Notes: generated from the sequence alone by a model not told the origin. A stretch of DNA of 64,000 bases from Thermoleophilia bacterium UBA2241 (GCA_002347645.1 DDYF01000022.1:1-64000); one strand, 5' to 3'. Positions 50,691 to 59,569 are shown, counted from the stretch's first letter. Numbers and translations: made by a program.

Positions 50691-52219
50691 CGGGCCTCCA
50701 CGAGCAAGAGCGTCGCGTCGTCCGCCGGGCGCGCACCCTCGCGGAAGCGCGCGACCTCGCGCCACGTCGCCGTCAGAACGTCGTCAAGGTCCGTCTCGCG
50801 CGCCTGCGCCAGGACGTTGGCGAGCCTCTCCAGGCCGAACAACTCTCCCGCAGGGGAGCGCGCTTCCGTCAGGCCGTCGGTGAACACGGCGAGGCGCTCG
50901 CCCGACGCGAGCTCGAGCTCGTCCTGCGCGAACGCGAGCCCGGTGCGGACGCCGAGGGCGGCACCCTGCGACGGCACGTGACGCACCTCGCCGTCGCGTA
51001 CGACGAGCACCGGGTTGTGACCGCCGCCGGCGATCGCGACGCGGTTCGTGCGAGGGTCGAAGGCGACGAGGGCCAGCGTCAGGAACGTGGGCATACGCTG
51101 GCCCTCCAGGTCGCGGGCGAGCCCGTCGTTGACCTCACGCAGTACTTCGGCAGGCTGCTTGCCCGGGCTCACCGCGTCATGCAGGAGTGAGCGCGCCATC
51201 GCCATGATGAGGGCGGCGGCGAGGCCCTTGCCCATCACGTCGCCGCAGACGATCGCCCAGCGGCCGTCGCCGAAGGGCATGTAGTCGTAGTAGTCGCCGC
51301 CGACCTCTCCGAGGAACTCGATGCGCTGTGCCAGGTCAAGGCCTTCGATGGCCGGGGTCCGCGAGGGCAGCAGGTCGAGCTGGATGCGCTGCGCTCGTTC
51401 GATCTCGGCGGCGACCTTCAGCTGGGCCTCGCGCAGCGCATCGTGCAGGCGCTCGGACGTCTCGAGCTCGCTGCGGAAAGAGGCGATCGTGGCATCGAAG
51501 CTCTCGCGGTCGCGAGCTCGCCCCACGTAGACCTGGTACGACCAGTAGATGAGGAAGAGGGGCGGGATGACGAGGAGGAGCCCGGGGATGCCGAGCGCCG
51601 CGAACAGCCACGCGGCGATGATGGCGATCGTCGCCCCCGTGAGGTAGCCGGGCAGCGCCCACTCGTAGTTGCGCCGCCAGACGGTGAGGGCGCGGTTCGA
51701 CGAGCTGAGCGCGACGACCGCCGCCAGGAGCCACGTGTTGACGAGGAAGTCCACCGTCGTCGCCGCGAAGGCCGGCACGACCTTCTCGAGAAAGGTCGAG
51801 TCCGCCGGCAGCAGCGCGAGATAGAGCAGGCCGCCGGCGCACGTCGACACCACGTAGTTCGCGACGTTGAACGTCACCTTGAGCGGGTCGCGAGTGAAGC
51901 CGGCCGTCGCGGCGCCCGAGACCGCCGCGACGACGAGCGCCTCCCACAGGCCCAGTTCGATGAGGGCGGCGAGTACCGGCACGAACGAGAGCGTGACGAT
52001 GCCGACAACGGGGAGGCGTACCTCGCGCAGGTCGGTCAGGGCGGCGAGGACGACGAAGGCGCCCAGGGCCAGGGAGACGGTCGCACCGTCGAGCCAGGCG
52101 GCGGCGATGAAGCACGCGGCGGCGACCAGCGTCGTGCCGGCCACCGCCAGGTGAACGGCCGGCTGCTGGCGCGCTGCGGCCGCGCCTTCCGCCGGGCCGG
52201 CGTGACCTGGGACCGTCAC
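50687..52219 (-). CDS. membrane PP2C/SpoIIE-type serine phosphatase
   Basis: This 510-residue protein has an N-terminal seven- to eight-helix membrane domain (about 20-240), a coiled-coil linker (SELETSERLHDALREAQLKVAAEIERAQ, about 265-295), and a SpoIIE/PPM phosphatase domain. The metal-binding motifs are GGDYYDYM, GDVMGKGLAAAL, FTDGLTEA and DDATLL. It dephosphorylates a STAS anti-anti-sigma protein in response to a signal received at the membrane. The GTG start overlaps the subtilase stop by GTGA, with GAGGG upstream. The membrane part may sense products of the secreted protease, but that is conjecture. Confidence 0.9.
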   Translation of the reverse strand: MTVPGHAGPAEGAAAARQQPAVHLAVAGTTLVAAACFIAAAWLDGATVSLALGAFVVLAALTDLREVRLPVVGIVTLSFVPVLAALIELGLWEALVVAAVSGAATAGFTRDPLKVTFNVANYVVSTCAGGLLYLALLPADSTFLEKVVPAFAATTVDFLVNTWLLAAVVALSSSNRALTVWRRNYEWALPGYLTGATIAIIAAWLFAALGIPGLLLVIPPLFLIYWSYQVYVGRARDRESFDATIASFRSELETSERLHDALREAQLKVAAEIERAQRIQLDLLPSRTPAIEGLDLAQRIEFLGEVGGDYYDYMPFGDGRWAIVCGDVMGKGLAAALIMAMARSLLHDAVSPGKQPAEVLREVNDGLARDLEGQRMPTFLTLALVAFDPRTNRVAIAGGGHNPVLVVRDGEVRHVPSQGAALGVRTGLAFAQDELELASGERLAVFTDGLTEARSPAGELFGLERLANVLAQARETDLDDVLTATWREVARFREGARPADDATLLLVEAR

Positions 52220-53844
52220 TGGCCCTCGATGAGCACGGTCCAGGCGAACTTTGTCCACGCGAACTTGGTCCAGGCGAACTTCGTCCAGGCGAACTTCGTC
52301 CAGGCGAACTTCGTCCAGGCGAACTTTGTCCACGCGAACTTGGTCCAGGCGAACTTCGTCCAGGCGAACTTCGTCCATGCGAACTTGGTCCATGCGAACT
52401 TGGTCCACTCCACGTACGTGTCGTCGCTGAGGATGGTCGTTCCGTCGCCGAGATCGGCGGATAGGGCGGGTTCGGACGCGGTGGCCGTCTCCGCGAGGGC
52501 GCCGTCGACGTCCAGGAGGCCGGCTCCCTGCTGGAACGATGTCGCTCCGCGGACGGGGTCGGCGCTCTTCATGAGGCGCACCTTGACGTCGTCGGGCGTC
52601 AGGGTCGGGTCCTGCTCGAGGAGCAACGCGGCCGCTCCGGCAACGACCGGCGCGGCGGTGCTCGTGCCCGAGAGCATCAGGTAGTTCGACTTGACGCGCG
52701 ACGGCGCGGACGGTGCGTAGTCGGCCACGGGGATCACGTTCTCGGGGAAGGTCCTGTCGATGTAGCTGGCGCGCTCGCGCAGCGAGACCAGGCGGTTGCC
52801 CGGCGCCATCAGGTCGGGCTTGGCGAACTCGTCGTAGAGCGTGGGCCCCATGGAGCTGTAGGCACAGACCACGTCGTCGACCAGGTCCTTCGTCTGCCGG
52901 GTGTCCGTGGCGCCGACCGTGATCACGGCGGGGTCGTTGCCCGGAGAGAGCACGCCGCCGAGGCCGAACTCGCCCTCGTTGCCGGCCGCACACACGACCA
53001 CGATGCCCGCGTCCCAGGCGGCCTCGACGGCCTGGGCCAGCGGATCGTCCGCGACGGGTCCGGTCGGGCTGCCGCCGATCGAGATGTTCAGCACGCGGAT
53101 ATCGAGCGCGTTCCTGTGGGCGATCACCCAGGCGATGCCGTCGATGACGGTGGAGGCGCGTCCCTGCCCGAACCGGTCGAGGACCTTGACGGCGGCGATG
53201 CCGGCGGCCGGCGCGACGCCGCGGAACTGGGTGGTCGCGAGCCCGCCGTCCTCGGTCGGCAGGGAGGCCGTGCCGTCGCCGGCGATAAGTCCGGCCACGA
53301 ACGTACCGTGACCGGCGTCGTCGTACGGGTGCTTCTTGCCCTTCACGAGGTCGGTCCAGCCCACGATACGGCTCTCGTCGAGATCGGTGTTGACGCCCAC
53401 GCCGCTGTCGAGGATCGCGACCGTGACGCCGCTGCCGCTGGGCCTGCCGTCGGCCGGGGCGTCGAGCTCTCCGAGGCCGATGGTGAAGTTGGTGACGTTC
53501 ATCGACGATGCCGAACCGATGCCGTAGACGGGGTTGTCGGCCAGGATCGCCGAAACCAACGGACTCGCCGCCAGCCGCTCGATCTGCTCGTCGGTGAGCC
53601 AGGTCGCGACGCCGCCGACGAGCGGCAGCTCGTCGGCGGCCGCGCCGGCGGGGAGCTTCGCGCGAACGGCGGAGAGCTTGCCCGGGGCCATGACGAACAC
53701 CGGGACGGCTTCGCCCGGCCCTGCCGCCTCGAGGGCGACGCGCACGCTGGGGTTCACCTTGTCGCCTGCCGCGGCGGCCGAGCCTGGAGCCAGCGCGAGA
53801 ACGAGCATGGCGGCGATCAGCGCCAGGGTGATCCGTGTCTTCAT
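52216..53844 (-). CDS. secreted subtilase with C-terminal WTKFA repeats
   Basis: This S8 serine protease of 542 residues has a signal peptide (MKTRITLALIAAMLVLALAPGSAAAA), an inhibitor-like propeptide (about 30-110), and a catalytic domain with Asp in VAILDSGVGV, His in DAGHGTFVAG and Ser in SGTSTAAPVVAG. The Asn oxyanion residue is in AAGNEGEFG. The C-terminus is eleven exact copies of the pentapeptide WTKFA followed by WTVLIEGQ. The third positions vary between copies, so the protein repeat is under selection. The tail could bind cell wall or membrane, or form a beta structure; it matches no domain I know. A c-di-GMP-I riboswitch lies in its leader. Confidence 0.93.
   Translation of the reverse strand: MKTRITLALIAAMLVLALAPGSAAAAGDKVNPSVRVALEAAGPGEAVPVFVMAPGKLSAVRAKLPAGAAADELPLVGGVATWLTDEQIERLAASPLVSAILADNPVYGIGSASSMNVTNFTIGLGELDAPADGRPSGSGVTVAILDSGVGVNTDLDESRIVGWTDLVKGKKHPYDDAGHGTFVAGLIAGDGTASLPTEDGGLATTQFRGVAPAAGIAAVKVLDRFGQGRASTVIDGIAWVIAHRNALDIRVLNISIGGSPTGPVADDPLAQAVEAAWDAGIVVVCAAGNEGEFGLGGVLSPGNDPAVITVGATDTRQTKDLVDDVVCAYSSMGPTLYDEFAKPDLMAPGNRLVSLRERASYIDRTFPENVIPVADYAPSAPSRVKSNYLMLSGTSTAAPVVAGAAALLLEQDPTLTPDDVKVRLMKSADPVRGATSFQQGAGLLDVDGALAETATASEPALSADLGDGTTILSDDTYVEWTKFAWTKFAWTKFAWTKFAWTKFAWTKFAWTKFAWTKFAWTKFAWTKFAWTKFAWTVLIEGQ
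52243..52407 (-). repeat. 15-bp tandem repeat (11 units) encoding WTKFA
   Basis: Eleven consecutive 15-bp units in the subtilase gene. Differences between units are synonymous, for example GCC/GCG for Ala and ACC/ACG/ACA for Thr. Confidence 0.95.
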
Positions 53845-53976
53845 CGTCCTCGCCTCCGCGTCGGCGCCCGCACGGCAGCCGGTCTGCGACCGGCCCGCGT
53901 GCGGGCGCTCACCGTTGCCGCAGGGCGGGACGAAGCAGGGGGGAGGCCGCTGGGTGCGCGAGGCACTCGCCGGGGG
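53845..53976 (-). other. riboswitch expression-platform region of the subtilase leader
   Basis: This 132-base leader holds a long hairpin, outer arms GCGCCCGCACG (53908-53898) and CGTGCGGGCGC, immediately before the ribosome binding site GGAGGCGAGG. It has no long U-tract, so control at translation or by an anti-terminator is more likely than simple termination. No gene is present. Confidence 0.45.
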
Positions 53977-54070
53977 CGGGGCGGTTCGGCAACCGAGCTA
54001 TCTTGGCCATCCAAGACCTCTGGCTTTGCGTCCCTGCCTCACGGCAGGTTTGCCCTTTCGTACCATCCCG
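53977..54070 (-). ncRNA. c-di-GMP-I (GEMM-I) riboswitch aptamer
   Basis: On the minus strand the conserved core GGGCAAACC, stem TGCC-GTGA-GGCA (GNRA tetraloop), and GGGACGCAAAGCC are present with GEMM-I spacing. A second stem (TCTTGG-AT-GGCCAAGA region) and CTCGGTTGCCGAACC follow. P1 can close with CGGGATGGT and ACCGCCCCG with one mismatch. The aptamer is 133 bases upstream of the subtilase ATG on the same strand. c-di-GMP is the expected ligand; cGAMP-selective variants exist and I cannot distinguish them with certainty. Confidence 0.88.
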
Positions 54071-54421
54071 TTATCGGCGTCGCGCGCGTGAAGATTGAGG
54101 GTCGACTAGACGGATTGGCAGCGAAGTCGTCGCCCGTCCAGGCGACATGGGCTGTTGTCGCCGGCAGGACCCCGACGGTAGAACAGGCCGGCCGGAGCGC
54201 GCGTCGCCGCGCGGCCTCGCGAGCACCGTCAGAGGGGTCCGCCCGGCCCGTACGGTGATAGACTGGTGACGATCTGGCCGCCCCCGATGGGCCCGGCCGC
54301 GTCGGGCCGGTGGACGTCTTCTCGGCCGTCCGCCGCCATTCCACGCGCCGCGGCCCGCCGCAGGGCCAGCAGTTTCGCGACCGCAGGGCGAGGCCGCGAC
54401 CGGCTGAAGGGAGGAAGCACC
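54071..54421. other. intergenic region between the riboswitch and the radical SAM gene
   Basis: This stretch must contain two divergent promoters. I see TAGACT-like sequence at about 54258 on the plus strand without a good -35, and no clear minus-strand promoter. No supportable gene; the frames here are shadows. Confidence 0.4.
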
Positions 54422-55825
54422 ATGGCCACCACGGCCGGCCTCTACAGCAAGCTGCAGAGGCGTGTCATCAACCAGATGCTCGACGCCGCGGCGAGCGGCA
54501 ACAAGAAGAGCATCGTGCGGGCGTTTCGATTGGCCGAGACGATCACGCCCGACGAATACAAGGGCGCCGTCCGCCACGTACGGGCGAAGGTCCAGGAGGA
54601 CCATCCGGCGCTGTTCATCGCCCGTCACGTCAGCCAGAAGCTCAGCCCGAAGTGCCGCGACCGCTTCATCGAATGTCTTATCGTCAACACTCTTCTTCGC
54701 GGTGTGGCCAAACGGAAGGAGTTCATGGCGTCTGAGCCGGGCAGGTGGGCTCCCACGACGATCCTCATGAGCCCGACGATGCGCTGCAATCTGACGTGTG
54801 CGGGGTGCTACGCGGCCGAATACCCGATGGACCAGGACCTCGAGCCCCGGCTGCTGCAGAAGGTCGTCGACGAGGGCACCGAGATGGGCGTGTACCTCTA
54901 CACGCTGCTGGGCGGCGAGCCGTTCATCTACGACGGTCTGCTCGACGTCGCGGCCGCCAACCAGGACTGCTACTTCCAGGTGTTCACCAACGGGACCCTC
55001 ATCGACGAGGACACGGTCGACGCACTTGCCGAACTGGGCAATGTCGCACCGATGCTCAGCCTCGAGGGGAACGAGGAGTCGACCGACGCTCGCCGCGGGC
55101 GCGGCGTCCACCGGCAGATCCTCGACACCATGGACCTGCTGGGTGAGCGCGGCATCCTCTTCGGGTATTCGGCCACGGTGACGCGCCGGAACTGGCGCAT
55201 GCTCGTCAGCGACGAGTGGGTCGACCCGCTGGTGGCGCGCGGCGCGGTGCTCAGCTGGAACTTCCTCTACATGCCGATCGGCCGCAACCCAGATACGTCG
55301 ATGATGCTCACGCCTGAGGAGCGGAACGAGTTTCGCGAGGGCATCCTCCGCGTGCGCAACACCAAGGCCCTCTTCCCGGTCGACTTCTGGGGCGACGCGC
55401 CCTTCGTCAAGGGCTGCATCGCGGGCAAGCACTACATGCACATCAACAGCGAGGGCTGGGTCGAGCCGTGCATCTTCACGCACTTCGCGACCGACAACAT
55501 CCGCGACACCAGTCTCGCCGAGGCGTTCAACTCGCCGTACTTCCAGGAGATCCGCAGCCGGCAGCCCTTCAGCCACAACCTGCTGAAGCCCTGCATGCTC
55601 ATCGACAACCCGGATCAGTCGCGCGAGATCATGGCCCTCACGGGGGCACACCCGACGCACCCCGGTGCCGAGACGCTGTTCACCGAGCTGCGTGCGTCGA
55701 TCGACGAGTACGCGGCCGAGGTCGACCGCATCTACTCACCGGTCTGGTCCTGCATGGCGGCCGACAAGGCCGCCCAGCAGGCCGAGGAACAGGCCGCCTT
55801 GCGGGAGGCCGCCGAGGTCCGCTGA
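54422..55825 (+). CDS. radical SAM protein (SPASM-like C-terminus)
   Basis: This 467-residue protein has a helical N-terminal domain (1-115), a radical SAM core with cluster motif CNLTCAGCYA near residue 122, and conserved LYTLLGGEPFIY (GGE motif) and NGTLIDEDTV. A C-terminal region contains Cys in VKGCIAGKHYMHINSEGWVEPC and KPCMLIDNPDQS, arranged like a SPASM/twitch auxiliary-cluster domain. Homologues are annotated as generic radical SAM proteins. No peptide substrate gene is seen nearby. The ATG has GGGAGGA upstream. Confidence 0.87.
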   Translation: MATTAGLYSKLQRRVINQMLDAAASGNKKSIVRAFRLAETITPDEYKGAVRHVRAKVQEDHPALFIARHVSQKLSPKCRDRFIECLIVNTLLRGVAKRKEFMASEPGRWAPTTILMSPTMRCNLTCAGCYAAEYPMDQDLEPRLLQKVVDEGTEMGVYLYTLLGGEPFIYDGLLDVAAANQDCYFQVFTNGTLIDEDTVDALAELGNVAPMLSLEGNEESTDARRGRGVHRQILDTMDLLGERGILFGYSATVTRRNWRMLVSDEWVDPLVARGAVLSWNFLYMPIGRNPDTSMMLTPEERNEFREGILRVRNTKALFPVDFWGDAPFVKGCIAGKHYMHINSEGWVEPCIFTHFATDNIRDTSLAEAFNSPYFQEIRSRQPFSHNLLKPCMLIDNPDQSREIMALTGAHPTHPGAETLFTELRASIDEYAAEVDRIYSPVWSCMAADKAAQQAEEQAALREAAEVR

Positions 55826-55853
55826 GACTGCCGTCAAGACGGCGTCGTCGATG

Positions 55854-55883
55854 TGCCGGGGCGCCCCGCGGGGCGCCCCGGCA
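55854..55883 (+). terminator. terminator after the radical SAM gene
   Basis: Perfect 14-bp arms (55854-55867 with 55870-55883) lie 28 bases after the stop. Confidence 0.65.
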
Positions 55884-55953
55884 CTCGTCGTTCAGGGGGC
55901 CGGCGGCTAAGGGAATCCTGATACCCTGTCGAAAGACGTCGTGAGGACCAGGA

Positions 55954-58479
55954 ATGCCGCGTGAGTCCCGCCACACACGGGCTGCCCGCCGGGCGGCCGT
56001 CTTGATCGCCACCGCCGCCGTCGCCTTTGGGGGCGTCTGGCTCCTGCCGCGCGTGAGCGCGGCCACAGCGGCGTGGGTCGCCACCGGCCCTCGTGTCCGT
56101 GCGGAGACCGTGGAGCTGGGCGGTGGCCTGTCGATCACGTCGCCCGCGACGGCGTCGCGTGGCGCTTCCATGCCGGACGGCGGCGCAGGCCTCGGCGCTG
56201 CGGCGGCCGGCCCGGCGCCCGTCGTCGTCGATCCGGGCATGCTGTTCGACATGGTCGGCATGCTCTGCGACGACGAAGTCCCGAACGGGTCTCCCGTGAC
56301 GATCAGCCTGCGCACCAGTCTGGACGGCGCGTCGTGGGGCGCGTGGCACGAGGTCGACCTTGGATCCCGCGCGGGTGTGCGAGGCGGCATGGACGACGGT
56401 CCGGATGGACGCTCGGGAGTCTCCGCGGACGCGCCCGCGGCGTACACAGACCCTGTCTGGGTGGGCCCCGCGCGGTATGTCCAGGTGCGTGCCGCCTCGG
56501 GGAGGGGTGCCACGCCGGCGCGTCTCCGTGGGGTGCGCCTGATGTTCCTGAACACGAGCGGCGAAGCCACAGTCGCCGACAGGGCGGCCGGCCGGCTGCG
56601 GTCGGCGGTCGCCGCGATCGCCGGCCTCGGCTCGTCGCCGGAGGTGCACGCGATGACGAGCGCCCCCGACATCGTGCGCCGTGCCGAGTGGGGGGCCGAC
56701 GAGTCGTGGCGCGGGCACGAGCCTGAATACGCCAATGTGAAGATGGCCTTCGTGCACCACACCGTGAACGCCAACTCGTACACGCGCGCCCAGGCGCCGG
56801 GACTCGTGCGGGGCATCTACTACTACGATACCAAGGGCCTCAAGTGGAGCGACCTGGGCTACAACTTCCTGATCGACCGCTATGGGACGATCTACGAAGG
56901 CAGGTACGGCGGCATCAGCAAGGGTGTGATCGGCGCGCAGACGCTGGGCTTCAACACCGGGAGCACCGGCGTCGCCATGATCGGCACCTTCAGTACGGCG
57001 ACGCCGCCGTCGGCGATGATGACCGCGCTCAAGAGACTCCTCGCCTGGAAGCTCGACGTGCACCACGCCGACCCGCGGGGGAAGGCGAGCATGGTCTGTC
57101 GCTCCGCCCAGAAGTACGCTGAAGGTGAGACGGTCAGCTTTCCCGCCATCGCCGGTCATCGCCAGGCGAACTACACCGCCTGCCCCGGCGACGTCCTCTA
57201 CGGCAAGCTGCCCGGGGTGCGGTCGGCAGTCGGCGGCATGGGACTGCCCAAGATCTACGAGTATGTGGTGGGGACTGCCGACCTGAGCCCGAACGGCGAC
57301 GGGGTGCGGGAGTCAACGCGTGTCAGGTTCCGCAACTCCGCGGCCGCCGACTGGATGGTGGAGATCGTCGGTGACGACGGCGCCGTGGTGCGCCGGTACG
57401 CGGGGAGCGGCGAGCTGGTCGACGTGCGCTGGGACGGCCGCGACGAGTCCGGCGCGGTCGTCCGCGACGGCGACTACAAGATCGTGGGCCGTGCGGAGGT
57501 CGCCGGCGCCGCCGCGCGGCCGGCGAGCACGGTCGTGAGGGTCGACACGGTGCCGCCCAAGGCGACCGAGGTGCGCGTGGCGCCGGCCGTGTTCAGCCCG
57601 AACGGCGACGGGTACGCTGAGCGCTGCAAGCTGCGCTTCACCACGAGTGAGGCTTGCTCGGCGCGGGCGTTCGTGGTCGACGCACAGGGGACCGCCCTGC
57701 GCACCGTCGCCGGCTGGCAGGTCGCGGCGACCGGAGCGCGGTCACTGGCGTGGGACGGCCTCGTCTCCTCGGTGGACGGGCTGGTCGGTGCGCCGGAGGG
57801 GCCGGCCTACCTGCGCCTCGAACTGAAGGACGCCGCGGGCAACCGCTGGGCGGCTGTGGCGACCGCGCACGTCGACCGCACCCTCGGGTTTCTGACAGTC
57901 ACCCCTGCGACGTTCTCGCCGAACGGCGACGGGACCAAGGATGCCGCCAAGCTGGGCTTCACCCTCACGCGGCGGGCCGCCGTGACGGTCGACGTGCTGC
58001 GCGACGGTGAAGTCGTGCGCGCTCTCGGACGCGCCACGTATGCGTCCGGGAAGGCGGTGTCGATCTGGGACGGGATGCTCGCCGATGCGTCGCGGGCGCG
58101 AAGCGGAACGTATCGGTTGAGAGCCGTGGCGGAGAGCGCGATCGGCACGGTCGGCGCCTCGAAGGCGGTCGTCGTCGACCGGTACCGCCCGCGTCTCACG
58201 GCGCCCGAGCGCGTCACCGCGAGGCTCGGCCAGCGCGCTCGGGTCATCTTCACCGTCAAGGATCCCTACAGCCCCAAGGTCCGCGTGACCGCCAAGGTCC
58301 GCGACCGGAACGGCAAGGGGCTCGCCGTCATCGACTGCGGCTGGGTGCCACAGGGCGAACGCACGTCCGTGCGCTGGAAACCACCGGCGCGGCGCACGTA
58401 CTGGCTCGAGCTGACGGCGCTGGATCGCGGCGGCAACCCTCAGGCTACGGCGAGGGTCACGAAGATCGTGGTGCGCTGA
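55954..58479 (+). CDS. secreted N-acetylmuramoyl-L-alanine amidase (PGRP type) with SPNGDG repeats
   Basis: This 841-residue exported protein has a signal peptide or TM anchor at residues 12-38. A beta-rich N-terminal segment follows, then a PGRP/amidase_2 domain (about 230-430) with zinc-ligand His in AFVHHTVNAN and in HRQANYTACPGD, plus WSDLGYNFLIDRYGTIYEGR. Three repeats each begin with SPNGDG (near 448, 547 and 650) and resemble FlgD-like Ig modules. It should cleave or bind peptidoglycan stem peptides outside the cell. An extended -10 (TGATACCCT) lies about 25 bases before the ATG, and GAGGA is a good ribosome binding site. Confidence 0.92.
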   Translation: MPRESRHTRAARRAAVLIATAAVAFGGVWLLPRVSAATAAWVATGPRVRAETVELGGGLSITSPATASRGASMPDGGAGLGAAAAGPAPVVVDPGMLFDMVGMLCDDEVPNGSPVTISLRTSLDGASWGAWHEVDLGSRAGVRGGMDDGPDGRSGVSADAPAAYTDPVWVGPARYVQVRAASGRGATPARLRGVRLMFLNTSGEATVADRAAGRLRSAVAAIAGLGSSPEVHAMTSAPDIVRRAEWGADESWRGHEPEYANVKMAFVHHTVNANSYTRAQAPGLVRGIYYYDTKGLKWSDLGYNFLIDRYGTIYEGRYGGISKGVIGAQTLGFNTGSTGVAMIGTFSTATPPSAMMTALKRLLAWKLDVHHADPRGKASMVCRSAQKYAEGETVSFPAIAGHRQANYTACPGDVLYGKLPGVRSAVGGMGLPKIYEYVVGTADLSPNGDGVRESTRVRFRNSAAADWMVEIVGDDGAVVRRYAGSGELVDVRWDGRDESGAVVRDGDYKIVGRAEVAGAAARPASTVVRVDTVPPKATEVRVAPAVFSPNGDGYAERCKLRFTTSEACSARAFVVDAQGTALRTVAGWQVAATGARSLAWDGLVSSVDGLVGAPEGPAYLRLELKDAAGNRWAAVATAHVDRTLGFLTVTPATFSPNGDGTKDAAKLGFTLTRRAAVTVDVLRDGEVVRALGRATYASGKAVSIWDGMLADASRARSGTYRLRAVAESAIGTVGASKAVVVDRYRPRLTAPERVTARLGQRARVIFTVKDPYSPKVRVTAKVRDRNGKGLAVIDCGWVPQGERTSVRWKPPARRTYWLELTALDRGGNPQATARVTKIVVR

Positions 58480-58510
58480 GGGGCCGGGCCGCTGGGCGGC
58501 CCGGCCCCTC
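58478..58510 (+). terminator. terminator overlapping the amidase stop codon
   Basis: Perfect 15-bp arms (58478-58492 with 58496-58510); the left arm includes the last two bases of the TGA. It may also serve the convergent gene ending at 58565. Confidence 0.7.
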
Positions 58511-58564
58511 TCAGCCGTCTGGCTACGACCAGACGCGGCGACCACTTCGCCAGGCGTGGAATCC

Positions 58565-59374
58565 TCAGGTCTCGGCGTGGTCGCGGCGCCAGCGGCAATG
58601 CGGCATGGGGCAACTCGCCATGCGCGCCGCGTCACAGACCTCGCAGCGCTGGGCGGCCGTGCTGATGGGGAGGTCGAAGGCCTGCGGGGGCGCGTCGCCC
58701 AGGCGGAGGACCGCGTGGAGCGCGCGCGACACGGCCTTCATGTCGGCGAACGTGTCGGCCTTCTCGGGCAGGTCGACGAGGCCCATGCGCACGGCACGCT
58801 TGCGCACGCGACCGTCGGGGACGCAGGCGAAGCGATCGAGGGCCTCGTTCTGCCAGAGCGCGTAGCGCCGCATCTCGCGGACGGCCCAGAACGCGCGCGA
58901 CTTGAGCGCCCCACCCGAGGCGGCGTGCAGGACGTCGACCGCGACGTCCGGGTCGGGCGGCTCGGGGAGCAGGCGCGACCATGTCTCGCGCGTCGCGGCC
59001 AGTCTGGTGAAGTCGATGATCTTGCCCTTGCTGTCGCTGCGCGAGACCGGCGGGTCGAGCGCGTACCGGCCGAGGTCGAAGGAGCCGTCGTACAGCTGGT
59101 CGAGCACGCCGGCGGCGACGAGGCGACGCCAGTCGGCGTCGATCACGCTCTCGGGCGCCGGCTGCGCCGCGAGGGCTCCTCGGCAGAGCAGGCGGAAGAA
59201 GAGCGCGGCCTGGTCGGCGGGTTTGGCCTTGGCGAAGCGTTGGCGCTCGGTCTCGTCGAGCACGTCGTCTGGCCAGCGGCCGCCGCCGTCGAACGCCTGG
59301 GCGAGGAAGGCGACGTCCTCGCGGCGCTCGCGGTTGGTGAGTGTCGTTGTCGCGTTCAAGGTGATGACCCCCAC
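58565..59374 (-). CDS. hypothetical protein with C-terminal Cys cluster
   Basis: I do not recognise the family. From a GTG at 59374 the product is 269 residues, mainly helical and rich in Arg, Ala and Asp. Its C-terminus has CEVCDAARMASCPMPHC, which could bind zinc or an Fe-S cluster. Frame usage and GC at third positions support a real gene. The start is uncertain: a TTG at 59359 has GGGGGT upstream, and the frame remains open to 59416, but that part lies within a large inverted repeat. It is convergent with the amidase gene and divergent from the activase. Confidence 0.7.
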   Translation of the reverse strand: MGVITLNATTTLTNRERREDVAFLAQAFDGGGRWPDDVLDETERQRFAKAKPADQAALFFRLLCRGALAAQPAPESVIDADWRRLVAAGVLDQLYDGSFDLGRYALDPPVSRSDSKGKIIDFTRLAATRETWSRLLPEPPDPDVAVDVLHAASGGALKSRAFWAVREMRRYALWQNEALDRFACVPDGRVRKRAVRMGLVDLPEKADTFADMKAVSRALHAVLRLGDAPPQAFDLPISTAAQRCEVCDAARMASCPMPHCRWRRDHAET

Positions 59375-59394
59375 GGGTGCGGTGGATGAGGACG

Positions 59395-59445
59395 GCGGCC
59401 GGCCGGCACGTCGCAAGGCATGCTAGCGACGTGCCGGCCGGCCGC
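59395..59445. repeat. 20-bp perfect inverted repeat with 11-base loop
   Basis: Arms 59395-59414 and 59426-59445 are exact reverse complements. It is a terminator-like structure but lies upstream of both flanking genes, so it does not follow any visible gene. Confidence 0.8.
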
Positions 59446-59540
59446 ACAGGCTCACGATCGGGGGACATGGGTGACGTCCTCGCCTCGTTCGCGGTGACGT
59501 TACGCGGAGCGGCGCCGAGCGCGGGACGACCGGACGCCGT

Positions 59541-59569
59541 TTGACGCACAAACCGGACTCCCGTACCCT
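59541..59569 (+). promoter_or_regulatory. promoter of the activase operon
   Basis: TTGACG (59541-59546) and TACCCT (59564-59569) are separated by 17 bases. The ATG is about 90 bases downstream. Confidence 0.65.

Noticed and set aside
52243..52407. Short regularly spaced repeats that could be mistaken for a CRISPR array
   Set aside because: Units are contiguous with no spacers, in frame inside the subtilase gene, and differ only at synonymous positions.
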